This document shows, piece by piece, positions 55,830-64,000 of a stretch of 64,000 nucleotides of DNA. The stretch's first letter is position 1; every line of letters starts with the position of its first letter. Both the position numbers and the translations under genes were made by a program. Origin of the DNA: Rahnella bruchi (GTDB lineage Bacteria; Pseudomonadota; Gammaproteobacteria; Enterobacterales; Enterobacteriaceae); the NCBI RefSeq assembly GCF_003614975.1, contig NZ_QZWI01000014.1, positions 1 through 64,000 on the forward strand. The letters run 5' to 3'. A model generated the notes under the pieces. That model ran no database searches, was not told where the DNA came from, and saw only the letters and a program-made list of their open reading frames with translations.

Positions 55830-58800
55830 CTAATTCCGCCTCCTGTGCACCAGCAAATACACCACCGGGATCACCACCATCGACAGCAACGGGGCGCTCA
55901 CCATGCCGCCGATCATCGGTGCGGCAATGCGTTGCATCACTTCTGAACCGGTTCCCCCGCCCCACATTATCGGCAGTAAACCCGCCATAATGGTGGCGAC
56001 GGTCATGGCTTTTGGCCGCACGCGCAGCACAGCACCGTGATGAATGGCGTCGCACAGTTCTGCTTCAGTCATTTCATCACCGGCGGTTTGCTGGCGCTGC
56101 ACTGCCTGATTCAGATACAGCACCATGATCACGCCGAACTCGGCGGCGACACCCGCGAGGGCGATGAATCCGACGGCGGCAGCGACCGATAAATTGAAGT
56201 TCAGCAGATACAACAGCCAGACGCCGCCGGTCAGGGCGAACGGCAGCGTCGCCATGATAAGCAGGGCATCCCCAACGCTGCTGAACGTGACGTACAACAG
56301 CACGAAGATGATCAGCAGCGTCACCGGCAGTACGATTTTCAGTTTCGCCGTGGCACGTTCCAGATACTCGAATTGCCCTGACCAGCTTACCGTGACGCCT
56401 TCCGGTAATTTCACCTGCTGATTCACCGCCTGCTGCATATCTTCGACGGCAGATTTCAAATCGCGGCCGCGTAAATCCACATAGATCCAGTCTGACAAAC
56501 GGGCGTTTTCACTTTTCAGCATCGGCGGGCCATCGGTGACGTTAACCGAAGCCAGCGCAGACAGCGGCACCTGCGCGCCGGAAGCGGTCAGCACCGGTAA
56601 ATCACGCAGCGCCTGAACGTTGTCGCGCAGCTCACGTGGATAACGCAGATTTATCGGATATCGCTCACGGCCTTCCAGTGTCTCGCCGATATTTTCTCCG
56701 CCAACCAGCGTCGAGACCAGGGATTGCAGTTCGGCAACCGTGACACCGTAACGCGCCGCTTCGCGACGGTTGATATCAATATCGACATAGCGGCCACCCT
56801 CCAGCCTTTCTGCCAGCGCAGATGTGACGCCAGGTACCTGCTTCACGATATGCTCAATCTGCTGCGCGACGGCTTCTATTTGCGCGATGTTATTGCCGTT
56901 CACCTTGATGCCGACCGGACTTTTGATACCGGTCGCCAGCATGTCGAGGCGGTTACGGATAGGCGGCACCCAGACGTTGGCGATGCCGGGTAATTTCACC
57001 GCGTTATCCAGCTCGGTCACCAGTGTGTCCGGCGTCATGCCCGGCCGCCACTGGTCACGGGGTTTAAAGCGGATAGTGGTTTCGATCATGGTCAGCGGCG
57101 CAGGGTCAGTGGCGCTGTCGGCGCGTCCGGCTTTACCCAATACGCTGGCGACTTCCGGCACGGTTTTGATCAATCGGTCGGTTTGCTGCAACAACCGCGC
57201 GGCTTCACGGGCGGAAATGCCCGGCAGCGTCGACGGCATATACAGCAGATCGCCCTCATCGAGCGGTGGCATGAATTCACTGCCAAGTTTGGCCAGCGGA
57301 TACAGCGACACCAGCAGAAACAGGCCGCTGCACAATAGCGTGGTTTTCGGGTGTTTCAGCACCGCCGTAAGCACCGGCTGATAGACGGCAATCAGCCAGC
57401 GGTTGATCGGGCTGGCGTTTTCATCGGGGATTTTTCCGCGAATAAAATAGCCCATCAGCACCGGTACCAGCGTAATCCCCAGCCCGGCAGACACCGCCAT
57501 CGCGTAGGTTTTAGTGAATGCCAGCGGGGAGAACATCCGGCCTTCCTGTGCCTCGAGTGAAAAGACCGGAATAAACGACAGGGTGATGATCAGCAAACTG
57601 CAAAACAGCGCTGGCCCGACTTCCGTGGCCGCTCGCTCAGACACTTTCCAGTAATCGGCAGACGTCGGCTGCTGACCGGGATGATCGTGCCGCCATTGCT
57701 CCAGCACCTTATGCATATTCTCGATCATCACAATCGCTGCATCGACCATCGCCCCGATGGCAATCGCGATACCGCCGAGGGACATAATATTGGCGCTGAC
57801 CCCCTGATAATGCATGACGATAAACGCGCCGAGAATGCCGAGCGGTAATGTGATAATCGCCACCAGCGCCGAGCGGAAGTGGAACAGGAACAGTGCGCAG
57901 ACCACCGCCACGACCACGAATTCTTCCAGCAGTTTGTGCGACAGCGTTTCGACGGCATGTTCAATCAGCGGCTGTCGGTCATACACCGGTACGATTTCAA
58001 CGCCCGCAGGCAGCGTGCGGGCCAGGGCGTTCAGTCGTACTTTCACCGCTTTCAGGGTTTCCAGCGCGTTTTTGCCCGACCGCATAACAATCACGCCGCC
58101 CGCCACTTCGCCTTCCCCGTTGAGTTCTGCCACGCCGCGCCGCAGTTCCGGCCCGGTACGCACGGTGGCGACATCCGAAAGCAGAACCGGAATGCCGCTG
58201 TTCACCGTCACCACGACATTGTTGAAATCCTCCAGACTTTTGAGATAGCCGGAAGTGCGCACCATGTATTCGGCTTCGCCCATTTCCAGAAGCGAACCGC
58301 TGCTTTCCTGATTGGCATTTTGTAATGCGCTGACTAACTGCTGATGCGTTACGCCACGTGCGCGCATCCGCTGCGGATCCGCCACCACCTGATACTGGCG
58401 CACCATGCCGCCGACGCTGGCAACTTCAGACACATTCGGCACGGTTTTCAGGTCATAACGCAGCGTCCAGTCCTGTAAGGCGCGCAGCTGTTCGAGACTG
58501 TGTTTGCCGGTTTTGTCGATCAGCGCATATTCATAAATCCAGCCGACGCCGGTGGCATCCGGCCCCAGCGAGGCTTTGGCACCGGCAGGCAGCGAGGATT
58601 GCACCTGACTGAGATATTCCAGCACGCGCGAGCGCGCCCAGTAAGGATCGGTACCATCATCGAACAGCACATAAACATAGGCATCGCCGAACATCGAAAA
58701 GCCGCGCACGGTTTTCGCGCCGGGCACCGACAGCAGTGTGGTGGTCAGCGGATACGTAACCTGATCTTCGATGATTTGCGGCGCTTTGCCCGGATAACTC

Positions 58801-58952
58801 ACGCGCACGATCACCTGTACGTCAGAGAGATCCGGCAGCGCGTCTAGCGGGGCTTTCTGCAATGACCAGATGCCCCAGCCCGCCATCATCAGCGCAGCAA
58901 GCAACACCAGCAGCCGGTTTTTCAGCGACCAGCGGATCACGGCGGCAATCAT
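55830..58952 (-). CDS. cusA: Copper/silver efflux RND pump CusA
   Basis: This 1040-residue heavy-metal RND pump is aligned almost gap-free with E. coli CusA. All three metal-binding methionines are kept, in [17 protein letters not shown] and [12 protein letters not shown] (CusA M573, M623, M672). The proton-relay residues are present too: Asp in [10 protein letters not shown] (D405), Glu in [10 protein letters not shown] and Lys in [10 protein letters not shown]. This makes Cu+/Ag+ the likely substrate over Zn/Co/Cd. It sits in the inner membrane and pairs with CusB and an outer-membrane channel. It starts 4 bp inside cusB. Confidence 0.93.
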   Translation of the reverse strand: MIAAVIRWSLKNRLLVLLAALMMAGWGIWSLQKAPLDALPDLSDVQVIVRVSYPGKAPQIIEDQVTYPLTTTLLSVPGAKTVRGFSMFGDAYVYVLFDDGTDPYWARSRVLEYLSQVQSSLPAGAKASLGPDATGVGWIYEYALIDKTGKHSLEQLRALQDWTLRYDLKTVPNVSEVASVGGMVRQYQVVADPQRMRARGVTHQQLVSALQNANQESSGSLLEMGEAEYMVRTSGYLKSLEDFNNVVVTVNSGIPVLLSDVATVRTGPELRRGVAELNGEGEVAGGVIVMRSGKNALETLKAVKVRLNALARTLPAGVEIVPVYDRQPLIEHAVETLSHKLLEEFVVVAVVCALFLFHFRSALVAIITLPLGILGAFIVMHYQGVSANIMSLGGIAIAIGAMVDAAIVMIENMHKVLEQWRHDHPGQQPTSADYWKVSERAATEVGPALFCSLLIITLSFIPVFSLEAQEGRMFSPLAFTKTYAMAVSAGLGITLVPVLMGYFIRGKIPDENASPINRWLIAVYQPVLTAVLKHPKTTLLCSGLFLLVSLYPLAKLGSEFMPPLDEGDLLYMPSTLPGISAREAARLLQQTDRLIKTVPEVASVLGKAGRADSATDPAPLTMIETTIRFKPRDQWRPGMTPDTLVTELDNAVKLPGIANVWVPPIRNRLDMLATGIKSPVGIKVNGNNIAQIEAVAQQIEHIVKQVPGVTSALAERLEGGRYVDIDINRREAARYGVTVAELQSLVSTLVGGENIGETLEGRERYPINLRYPRELRDNVQALRDLPVLTASGAQVPLSALASVNVTDGPPMLKSENARLSDWIYVDLRGRDLKSAVEDMQQAVNQQVKLPEGVTVSWSGQFEYLERATAKLKIVLPVTLLIIFVLLYVTFSSVGDALLIMATLPFALTGGVWLLYLLNFNLSVAAAVGFIALAGVAAEFGVIMVLYLNQAVQRQQTAGDEMTEAELCDAIHHGAVLRVRPKAMTVATIMAGLLPIMWGGGTGSEVMQRIAAPMIGGMVSAPLLSMVVIPVVYLLVHRRRN

Positions 58953-60190
58953 AAATCACCTCCGTGCTGATGCGCGTCCGGTTGCGTTGCGGGGACAGGC
59001 AGCGCGCTGCGCAGGCTGGCTTCGGAATCAATGAGGAACTGACCAGAAGTGACAACAGACTGACCTTCCTCGAGGCCGGAAAGCACCTGTGTCCAGCCAT
59101 CACGCGTTGCGCCGGTGGTGACAGCCCTTGGCGTAAAATGGCCGTTGCCGTCGTCAAGCAACACGGTATTGCGGCTGCCGGTCTGGATCAGCGCTTCCTG
59201 CGGTATTGCCAAAACAGCCGTCTGCATGCTGTTGTCCGGTGACAAATTCAGGTACATGCCGGGGCGCAGTTTTTCCTGCGGATTATCCATCACCACGCGG
59301 GCTTTCAGCGTGCGGCTGACGGCATCGACATCCGGCAGCAATTCACTGACCATGCCGTGGAATGTTTCACCCGGCTGGCTGTCGGCGCTGGCGGTGACCT
59401 TGCTGCCCGTCTGAATCTCACTGGCGGCGGAAGGCGGATAATCCATCACGATCCACACCTGTTTCAGGCTGGTCAGTTCGAACAACGGCTGAGTGGCGCT
59501 GACCTGCGCGCCTTCGCGCACGAAAAGCTGGCTGAGATAACCGTCTTGTGGCGCGGAAACGGTAATACGGGTTTGCGGCTGACCGGTTTTATCGACGCTG
59601 CGCAGAATGTCTTCCGGCATAAATTGCAAGGCCAGCCGCTGGCGGGCGGCGGCTGTCAGATTGCGGTCACCCAGCTGACGCACCGCCAGATATTCCTGCT
59701 GTGCGGCAGTCCAGTCGGGTATCCAAAGTGTCGCCAGTTTCTGACCTTTTTTCACCGGCTGCTGGCTGGCGGCGACATACAGTTTTTCGACTAAACCGTT
59801 CGCCCGCGCTGCAACGGTACGCAGGCTGCGCTCATCGGCGCTGACCGTGCCATAAACATTGAGCGGGGCGGTTAACATGCGACGCTGCACCTTTTCACTG
59901 CGCATGCCGAGATTTTGCTGCTGGCGGGCGCTGACCGTGACTCCGCCGTCATCCGCCACTTCATCGGCATAACGCGGCATCAGATCCATATCCATAAACG
60001 GTGATTTACCCGGTTTATCGAAACGCTGATCCGGTGTCATCGGATCATACCAGTACAGCACTTTGCGTTCGGCGGGCGTGACAGAAGCCTGTGCCGGTGC
60101 GGGCTGGCTGTGGCGGCCAGCGACATATCCGGCAGCCAGTGCGGCCAGGATGGCGACAGCCAGCAGGCTGTAAGTTTTCGTACCCGTCAT
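58949..60190 (-). CDS. cusB: RND periplasmic adaptor CusB
   Basis: This 413-residue membrane-fusion protein has an N-terminal helix ([17 protein letters not shown]). The CusB metal-binding stretch [20 protein letters not shown] leads into [15 protein letters not shown], where DPM and FMDMDL hold the three functional methionines. Lipoyl, alpha-hairpin and beta-barrel domains follow. The C-terminus is Asp/His-rich (DAHQHGGDL), which may add metal binding. It is coupled to the outer-membrane gene by TAATG. Confidence 0.92.
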   Translation of the reverse strand: MTGTKTYSLLAVAILAALAAGYVAGRHSQPAPAQASVTPAERKVLYWYDPMTPDQRFDKPGKSPFMDMDLMPRYADEVADDGGVTVSARQQQNLGMRSEKVQRRMLTAPLNVYGTVSADERSLRTVAARANGLVEKLYVAASQQPVKKGQKLATLWIPDWTAAQQEYLAVRQLGDRNLTAAARQRLALQFMPEDILRSVDKTGQPQTRITVSAPQDGYLSQLFVREGAQVSATQPLFELTSLKQVWIVMDYPPSAASEIQTGSKVTASADSQPGETFHGMVSELLPDVDAVSRTLKARVVMDNPQEKLRPGMYLNLSPDNSMQTAVLAIPQEALIQTGSRNTVLLDDGNGHFTPRAVTTGATRDGWTQVLSGLEEGQSVVTSGQFLIDSEASLRSALPVPATQPDAHQHGGDL

Positions 60191-61443
60191 TATTGATTCT
60201 CCTGTGGCGCAAGATAGCGCAGGGCAACCCAGTAACGGGCCGCCTCAAGTTCGGCATTACGTTCGGCAAGCTGGCTGTCCAGCAGGGTGCGGCGCGCTTC
60301 GAGGACTTCATTCAGGCTGCTTTTTCCGGCGCGGTACTGCGCCTGAATCACGCTGATACGCTGGCGCTGCAACGGGATAACGTCATTTTTTTGCCGCTGC
60401 CAGAGCGTGCTGGCGGACTGGTATTGCGCCAGCAAACTGGTCAGCTGCGCCTGATGGTCACGCACCAGCTGCGCCAGCCGGTCGTTGCTTTCCATCGCCA
60501 TCGACTGATCGGCGGCGTGATCTTTATCCTGACGCGACGCGGTAAACAGCGGCAGATCGACGGTAAACATCACACCCGCCAGATCCTCATAACTGTCGGC
60601 ACGGTGGGCGTAATACACTTCAACGCCGACATCCGGCAGTGCGGCAATCGCCGATTGCGAGGATTTTGCTTGCGCGACTTCCGCCTCTCGCCGCGCCTGA
60701 ATAATTTCAGGATGCTGCTCCACGCTGCCTGTCTGCGAAGCCTGAGGCGGCAGGGAGATGACATCAGGGATCGCCCCGTTGATCTGCGGCTGGTCAATAC
60801 CGGTCAGCTGGCTTAAACGGGTACGCGCCAGCTGAACATCACGTTCCGCCTGCGTGAGTTTGTCCTGCATGCTGATAAGCGTCAGCCGGGCATCCAGTAC
60901 GGAAGCTGGCAGCGAACTTCCGCTGCTGACACCGCCGCGTGAAACGCCAATCTGGCGAGAGCTCTCATCCACCAGTTTTTGTATCTGGCTGACGTTTTGC
61001 TCACCGATGGCCAGTTCCATCCAGGCCAGCGCAGCGTCGCGCTGTAAACGCGCCCGGATACTCTGGCTGGTGGCGGCGACCTGACGGGATTCAGCACGGA
61101 ACGTGTCGGCTTTACGCTCGCGTTTATCGCTGCTGACGTAATCCTGCATGATGCCGATACGTTCCATCGTCATACCCTCACGGGTAAAACGGTCGGTATT
61201 GCCGCCGCTGACCGGCAGGTTTTCGATACCAAATTTCAGCTTCGGATCCGGCAGCTGCATTGCTGAATCGGCACGGTTATCCAGCGCGTTAATCTGATGA
61301 CGGCTGGCAGAAAGTTCGGCTGAATAATCCTGTGCGGCGACCAGCGCCTGCGGCAAAGTGACGGGTGTGGCAAAGGCGCTGACCGGCACAAAAGCCAGCA
61401 GCCATTGCCACGTCACCCTCGGGTGACGCGGTAAATTAAACAT
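60190..61443 (-). CDS. TolC-family outer-membrane efflux channel (CzcC-like) of the Cus set
   Basis: This 417-residue outer-membrane channel has a signal peptide ending SAFA|TPVTLPQ. The internal repeats include LPDPKLKFGIENLPV and the C-terminal GKSSLNEVLEARRTLL. Unlike E. coli CusC it has no lipobox cysteine and is shorter (CusC is about 457 aa); it looks more like CzcC-type members. It therefore fills the CusC role with a different channel subtype. It follows the CusF-like gene by 14 bp. Confidence 0.85.
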   Translation of the reverse strand: MFNLPRHPRVTWQWLLAFVPVSAFATPVTLPQALVAAQDYSAELSASRHQINALDNRADSAMQLPDPKLKFGIENLPVSGGNTDRFTREGMTMERIGIMQDYVSSDKRERKADTFRAESRQVAATSQSIRARLQRDAALAWMELAIGEQNVSQIQKLVDESSRQIGVSRGGVSSGSSLPASVLDARLTLISMQDKLTQAERDVQLARTRLSQLTGIDQPQINGAIPDVISLPPQASQTGSVEQHPEIIQARREAEVAQAKSSQSAIAALPDVGVEVYYAHRADSYEDLAGVMFTVDLPLFTASRQDKDHAADQSMAMESNDRLAQLVRDHQAQLTSLLAQYQSASTLWQRQKNDVIPLQRQRISVIQAQYRAGKSSLNEVLEARRTLLDSQLAERNAELEAARYWVALRYLAPQENQ

Positions 61444-61457
61444 GATGGAACTCCCGG

Positions 61458-61793
61458 TCAGCGTTTCAGCGGTGTCAGAGTCTGCAACTGATAAGCGGTT
61501 TCAGTTTTGACAAAGCTAAAGGCGACCGGTGTACCGGCGGGCAGGGAATGGGGGGCGATGTCCGGCGGAAGACGGAAATTCATGGTCATCGCCGGCCATT
61601 TCAGCGCAGGAATGGCGTGATGTGAAATACTCACGCGATCAGATTGCCACTGAGTGATCACGCCTTCGGACTCATACGTTTGGGCATTTTGCTGCATTGC
61701 CACAGGGGCGTTTTCCATCGGCATAGAATCTGCGAAGGAATAAACGGGAATAAAGAAAAGACTCACCAAAATTAAATTGAAAATAGCACGCAT
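61458..61793 (-). CDS. cusF: Periplasmic copper chaperone CusF-like
   Basis: This 111-residue protein has a signal peptide ending SFA|DSMPM (about residue 21). The OB-fold copper site is intact: His, Trp and the two Met occur in HHAIPALKWPAMTMNF, matching CusF H36, W44, M47 and M49. A Met-rich linker (SMPMENAPVAMQQ) precedes it. It hands Cu+/Ag+ to CusB. The order F-C-B-A differs from the E. coli order C-F-B-A. Confidence 0.88.
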   Translation of the reverse strand: MRAIFNLILVSLFFIPVYSFADSMPMENAPVAMQQNAQTYESEGVITQWQSDRVSISHHAIPALKWPAMTMNFRLPPDIAPHSLPAGTPVAFSFVKTETAYQLQTLTPLKR

Positions 61794-61903
61794 GGGAATA
61801 ACTCCAATACTGTCATCAGATAAAAGCAGCCATTGTTTTTACATATAAATGGCAAATACATTTCATTGAATATTGAGCGCAGAAAACACTCAGGCAGCAG
61901 GGG

Positions 61904-62323
61904 CTATTCTCTGTATCGGCAGAACTGAACTTCGGCGGGAGGCGCAATGACCGGAGGTGCGACCCAGTCAGCGGTGGTGACGGCAGTACTGGCATCGACG
62001 GTGATCACCGCCAAAGCCGGGACAACAGGCAGGGCAACAACCGGCGCAGAACCGCTGTCGGACTGGGTTCTTTCCGGTACGCAATGCTTCTCACACAATA
62101 CCGACTGGCTTTGCATATGCTCAGGGGAATCAGGCATTTGCATGGTGATGTTATGCGACATCGCGGTGTTTTCCACCGGCGGGCGCATATTGCACTGATG
62201 GCTGGCGAGCGCCAGCTGAGAATTCAGAATCAGCCAGCACAACGCGAACAGCAACGCACTGACCCGCTTGCCAGGCAAGCGCAGTGAATGCATAAACTGT
62301 GAAATCGCGAAACGTACTGACAT
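61904..62323 (-). CDS. Met/His/Cys-rich secreted or membrane protein of unknown function, first gene of the cus group
   Basis: I do not recognise this 139-residue protein. The chosen start (MSVRFAIS) is one of several; longer versions reach 62410. A hydrophobic segment (VSALLFALCWLILNSQLALA) could be a signal peptide. The mature part has likely thiol/thioether/imidazole ligands in SHQCNMRPP, MSHNITMQMP, EHMQSQ and LCEKHC, then a hydrophobic, Ala/Val/Pro-rich tail (VVALPVVPALAVITV). It lies 110 bp upstream of cusF on the same strand. A periplasmic copper-binding role is inferred from composition and position. Confidence 0.6.
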   Translation of the reverse strand: MSVRFAISQFMHSLRLPGKRVSALLFALCWLILNSQLALASHQCNMRPPVENTAMSHNITMQMPDSPEHMQSQSVLCEKHCVPERTQSDSGSAPVVALPVVPALAVITVDASTAVTTADWVAPPVIAPPAEVQFCRYRE

Positions 62324-62357
62324 GATGAATATTATTTCCGTAAGGAAGAGGTGAACG

Positions 62358-62421
62358 AGTATATAAGGAAATAATGTGAAGAGGAAAGAAAGAAACAGAA
62401 TCAGTGACAACTAATTTGTCA
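62358..62421 (-). promoter_or_regulatory. Candidate metal-responsive promoter of the cus group
   Basis: The palindrome TGACAA-CTAAT-TTGTCA (62405-62421) has the half-sites of the CusR/CopR box, but a 5-bp spacer instead of the usual 2. On the minus strand TATACT (62363-62358) could be the -10 element with a poor -35, as expected for an activated promoter. The first gene starts 35 bp further on. Confidence 0.4.
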
Positions 62422-62499
62422 GGAAATTTAAAGAATGCGAATAACCGCGGTTCTGTTATTCGCATGTTAATTAAGCTGCGGCTTCAGGTGATAATTAAC

Positions 62500-63507
62500 T
62501 TAAAGCCAGCCGGACTTTTTGAGTTTCCAGTAAAGCCATGCGCAACCGGCGACGGTCACACCGAGCGTTACCGGATACCCCCACCAGTCATTGAGTTCAG
62601 GCATGTTTTTAAAGTTCATGCCGTACAGGCTGAAAATCACCGTGGGGATCGCCAGAATTGCCCCCCAGCCCGCCAGCCGTTGAACCACTTCATTCTGATG
62701 CACCGACACCAGCGCCAGATTGACGTGCATGGCGTTGGACAGCATTTCGCGCATGTCGTCGGTGGTGCGGATCACCTGATTAGCGTGATCCTGAACGTCG
62801 CGGATATAGGCGCGCAGGCTTTTGGGAACCAGTTCTTCAAAGTGATGACTGAGCTGATTACAGATATCTTCCATCGGCACAGCGGCGTTGCGCAGCGATA
62901 GCAAGTCACGTCGCAGGTTATAAACCTGCTGAACCGCCTGTTGATTGAACGTGTTCTGGAACATCATTTTTTCGATGGCATCAAACTGCTCTGTGTACTG
63001 ATGCAGAATTTCCAGATAGTTATCAACGATGGAATCCAGCACGCAATACAGTGCGTAGCCTGGCCCTTTGCTCATCATTTCGGGGCGTTCTTCGGCGTGT
63101 TTGCGGATTTCTTTATAGCTCGACGACGCGCCGTGGCGGATGGTAATCAGGAAGTTTTTGCCCAGAAACAGATGTGTTTCGCCGTATTCGATCGTTTCAT
63201 TCACTTTCTGCGCGGTGTGGGTAACGATAAACAACGACTCGCCGTACTGCTCTATTTTTGGCCGCTGATGGGCGGTTAGCGCATCTTCAATTGCCAGATC
63301 ATGCAGACCAAATTCGTCCTGAATGCTGCGCATGTAGGCATCTTCAGGTTGCCATAATCCCAGCCAGACAAACGTATCCGGCTCTTTCAGCACTTCGCTG
63401 ATGTCTTCGACCGTGACATCCTGCAAACGCTTACCGTTACGGTAAGCCACGCTGTTGATCACTGAATCACAGCTGGGCTTTTTATCTTCGTTAGAAATGG
63501 AGTTCAT
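62500..63507 (-). CDS. CorA-family magnesium/divalent-cation channel
   Basis: This 335-residue protein has a large N-terminal cytoplasmic domain, the long pore helix and two C-terminal membrane helices. The selectivity motif YGMNF is intact (IFSLYGMNFKNMPE), followed by the last helix and the basic tail KLKKSGWL. It belongs to the MIT superfamily and is more like the Mg/Co transporters paralogous to E. coli CorA than the 316-residue CorA itself. Promoter region: a short hairpin lies 30 bp upstream. Confidence 0.9.
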   Translation of the reverse strand: MNSISNEDKKPSCDSVINSVAYRNGKRLQDVTVEDISEVLKEPDTFVWLGLWQPEDAYMRSIQDEFGLHDLAIEDALTAHQRPKIEQYGESLFIVTHTAQKVNETIEYGETHLFLGKNFLITIRHGASSSYKEIRKHAEERPEMMSKGPGYALYCVLDSIVDNYLEILHQYTEQFDAIEKMMFQNTFNQQAVQQVYNLRRDLLSLRNAAVPMEDICNQLSHHFEELVPKSLRAYIRDVQDHANQVIRTTDDMREMLSNAMHVNLALVSVHQNEVVQRLAGWGAILAIPTVIFSLYGMNFKNMPELNDWWGYPVTLGVTVAGCAWLYWKLKKSGWL

Positions 63508-63536
63508 TGTTTTACCCGATTGTTATTCAGACGGAA

Positions 63537-63556
63537 ATCCTGCCCGCAGGCAGGAT
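63537..63556. terminator. Hairpin between the SDR gene end and corA-like gene
   Basis: ATCCTGCC-CGCA-GGCAGGAT is a perfect 8-bp stem. On the minus strand it follows the SDR gene by 70 bp with only TTT after it, so it is either a weak terminator or a leader hairpin of the corA-like gene. Confidence 0.4.
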
Positions 63557-63626
63557 GATTTCAGTGTCTGAACAGAATAGCGCAGTCTGATAGAAAAGCG
63601 CTGACCGGGAATCTTAAAAGAGTGTT

Positions 63627-64000
63627 TCAGCCATCGGTAGAACGACTCACTTCTTCCCACGCATCAATATCGGCGTGCATTTGTTGCAGTTTTTCCCTGA
63701 CGAATTTCACCGCATCGCTGCCCAGCAGCAGAGAAGCGGGGGGTTCAGCTGAGTTCACCAGTTGCAAAATAGCCTGAGCGGCTTTCTGTGGATCACCCGG
63801 CTGATGGCCGCTACGTTTCTCCCGTGTTTCACGAACTGGCCCGAAACTTACGTCGTAATCGCTGATACTGCGCGGTGAACGCACCATTGAGCGGCCTGCC
63901 CAGTCAGTTCTGAATGACCCCGGCTGGATGGCGGTTACAGCAATATTGAACGGTTTCAGCTCTTTGGTCAGTGTTTCCGAAATCCCCTGTAAGGCGAATT
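63627..64000 (-). CDS. Short-chain dehydrogenase/reductase, C-terminal part (runs off the right edge)
   Basis: Only about the last 124 residues are in the window. Reading leftward from the edge, FALQGISETLTKEL follows the place of the catalytic YxxxK helix (KFALQG is typical). It is followed by NIAVTAIQPGSFRTDWAGRS, the usual PG-x-x-xT motif after the NAD(P) fold. The end LLLGSDAVKFVREKLQQM is typical of SDR oxidoreductases of the classical type. The substrate cannot be predicted. Confidence 0.85.
   Translation of the reverse strand, partial: FALQGISETLTKELKPFNIAVTAIQPGSFRTDWAGRSMVRSPRSISDYDVSFGPVRETREKRSGHQPGDPQKAAQAILQLVNSAEPPASLLLGSDAVKFVREKLQQMHADIDAWEEVSRSTDG

Overview
The window comes from an enterobacterial chromosome, probably in or near the Yersiniaceae (Rahnella/Ewingella/Serratia type). 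Support: an OmpF-type porin, orthologues of E. coli gsiABCD, ascGFB, ydbK-ydbJ-hslJ, yjiN, yojI and fhuF, moderate-to-high GC coding sequence, and AT-rich regulatory gaps. The genus is an inference. I saw no phage, integrase, transposase, CRISPR array, tRNA or rRNA.

Layout. (1) 1-3.0 kb: distal part of a peptide/nickel-type ABC transporter operon; the first permease is broken at the window edge. (2) 3.0-5.0 kb: a long AT-rich gap with two tandem NtrC-like boxes, then an OmpF-type porin. (3) 5.2-15.4 kb: one co-directional block of dgcN, dgcA, gsiABCD, a P1-family peptidase, an M55 D-aminopeptidase and a LysR regulator. It reads as uptake and breakdown of peptides with D-amino acids, ending in D-glutamate conversion. 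(4) 15.4-15.9 kb: hexanucleotide repeats and two copies of a structured dispersed repeat. (5) 16.0-19.3 kb (minus): GldA/YbdH-type dehydrogenase, RpiR regulator and MHS-type transporter. (6) 19.5-20.7 kb (minus): a small unknown protein and FhuF. (7) 20.9-29.8 kb (minus): a full operon of GntR regulator, peptide ABC transporter, gamma-glutamyltransferase-family enzyme and DapA-family lyase/aldolase.

(8) 30.4-32.5 kb: a PAS-GGDEF-EAL protein. (9) 32.9-40.9 kb: beta-glucoside use: ascG, ascF and ascB, then a second LacI regulator, a cytoplasmic GH-A-clan hydrolase and a GPH-family symporter. (10) 40.9-46.4 kb: pyruvate:flavodoxin oxidoreductase YdbK, an MgtC-family protein, YdbJ and HslJ. (11) 46.5-55.5 kb: YjiN with a LysR regulator, a divergent GudP-like transporter, YojI exporter, an unknown membrane protein and a large DUF3772 MscS-type channel. 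(12) 55.8-62.3 kb (minus): a Cus-type copper/silver efflux set with an extra Met/His/Cys-rich protein. (13) 62.5-64.0 kb: a CorA-family channel and the end of a short-chain dehydrogenase running off the right edge.

Three separate PepT-family ABC transporters and several peptide-processing enzymes lie within 30 kb, so peptide and D-amino-acid scavenging dominates the left half. Two repeat families run through the gaps: a short GC-rich hairpin (consensus CTCCCCTTCGCAGGGGAG, seven copies) and a roughly 260-bp element whose terminal stem is conserved in pairing but not in sequence.
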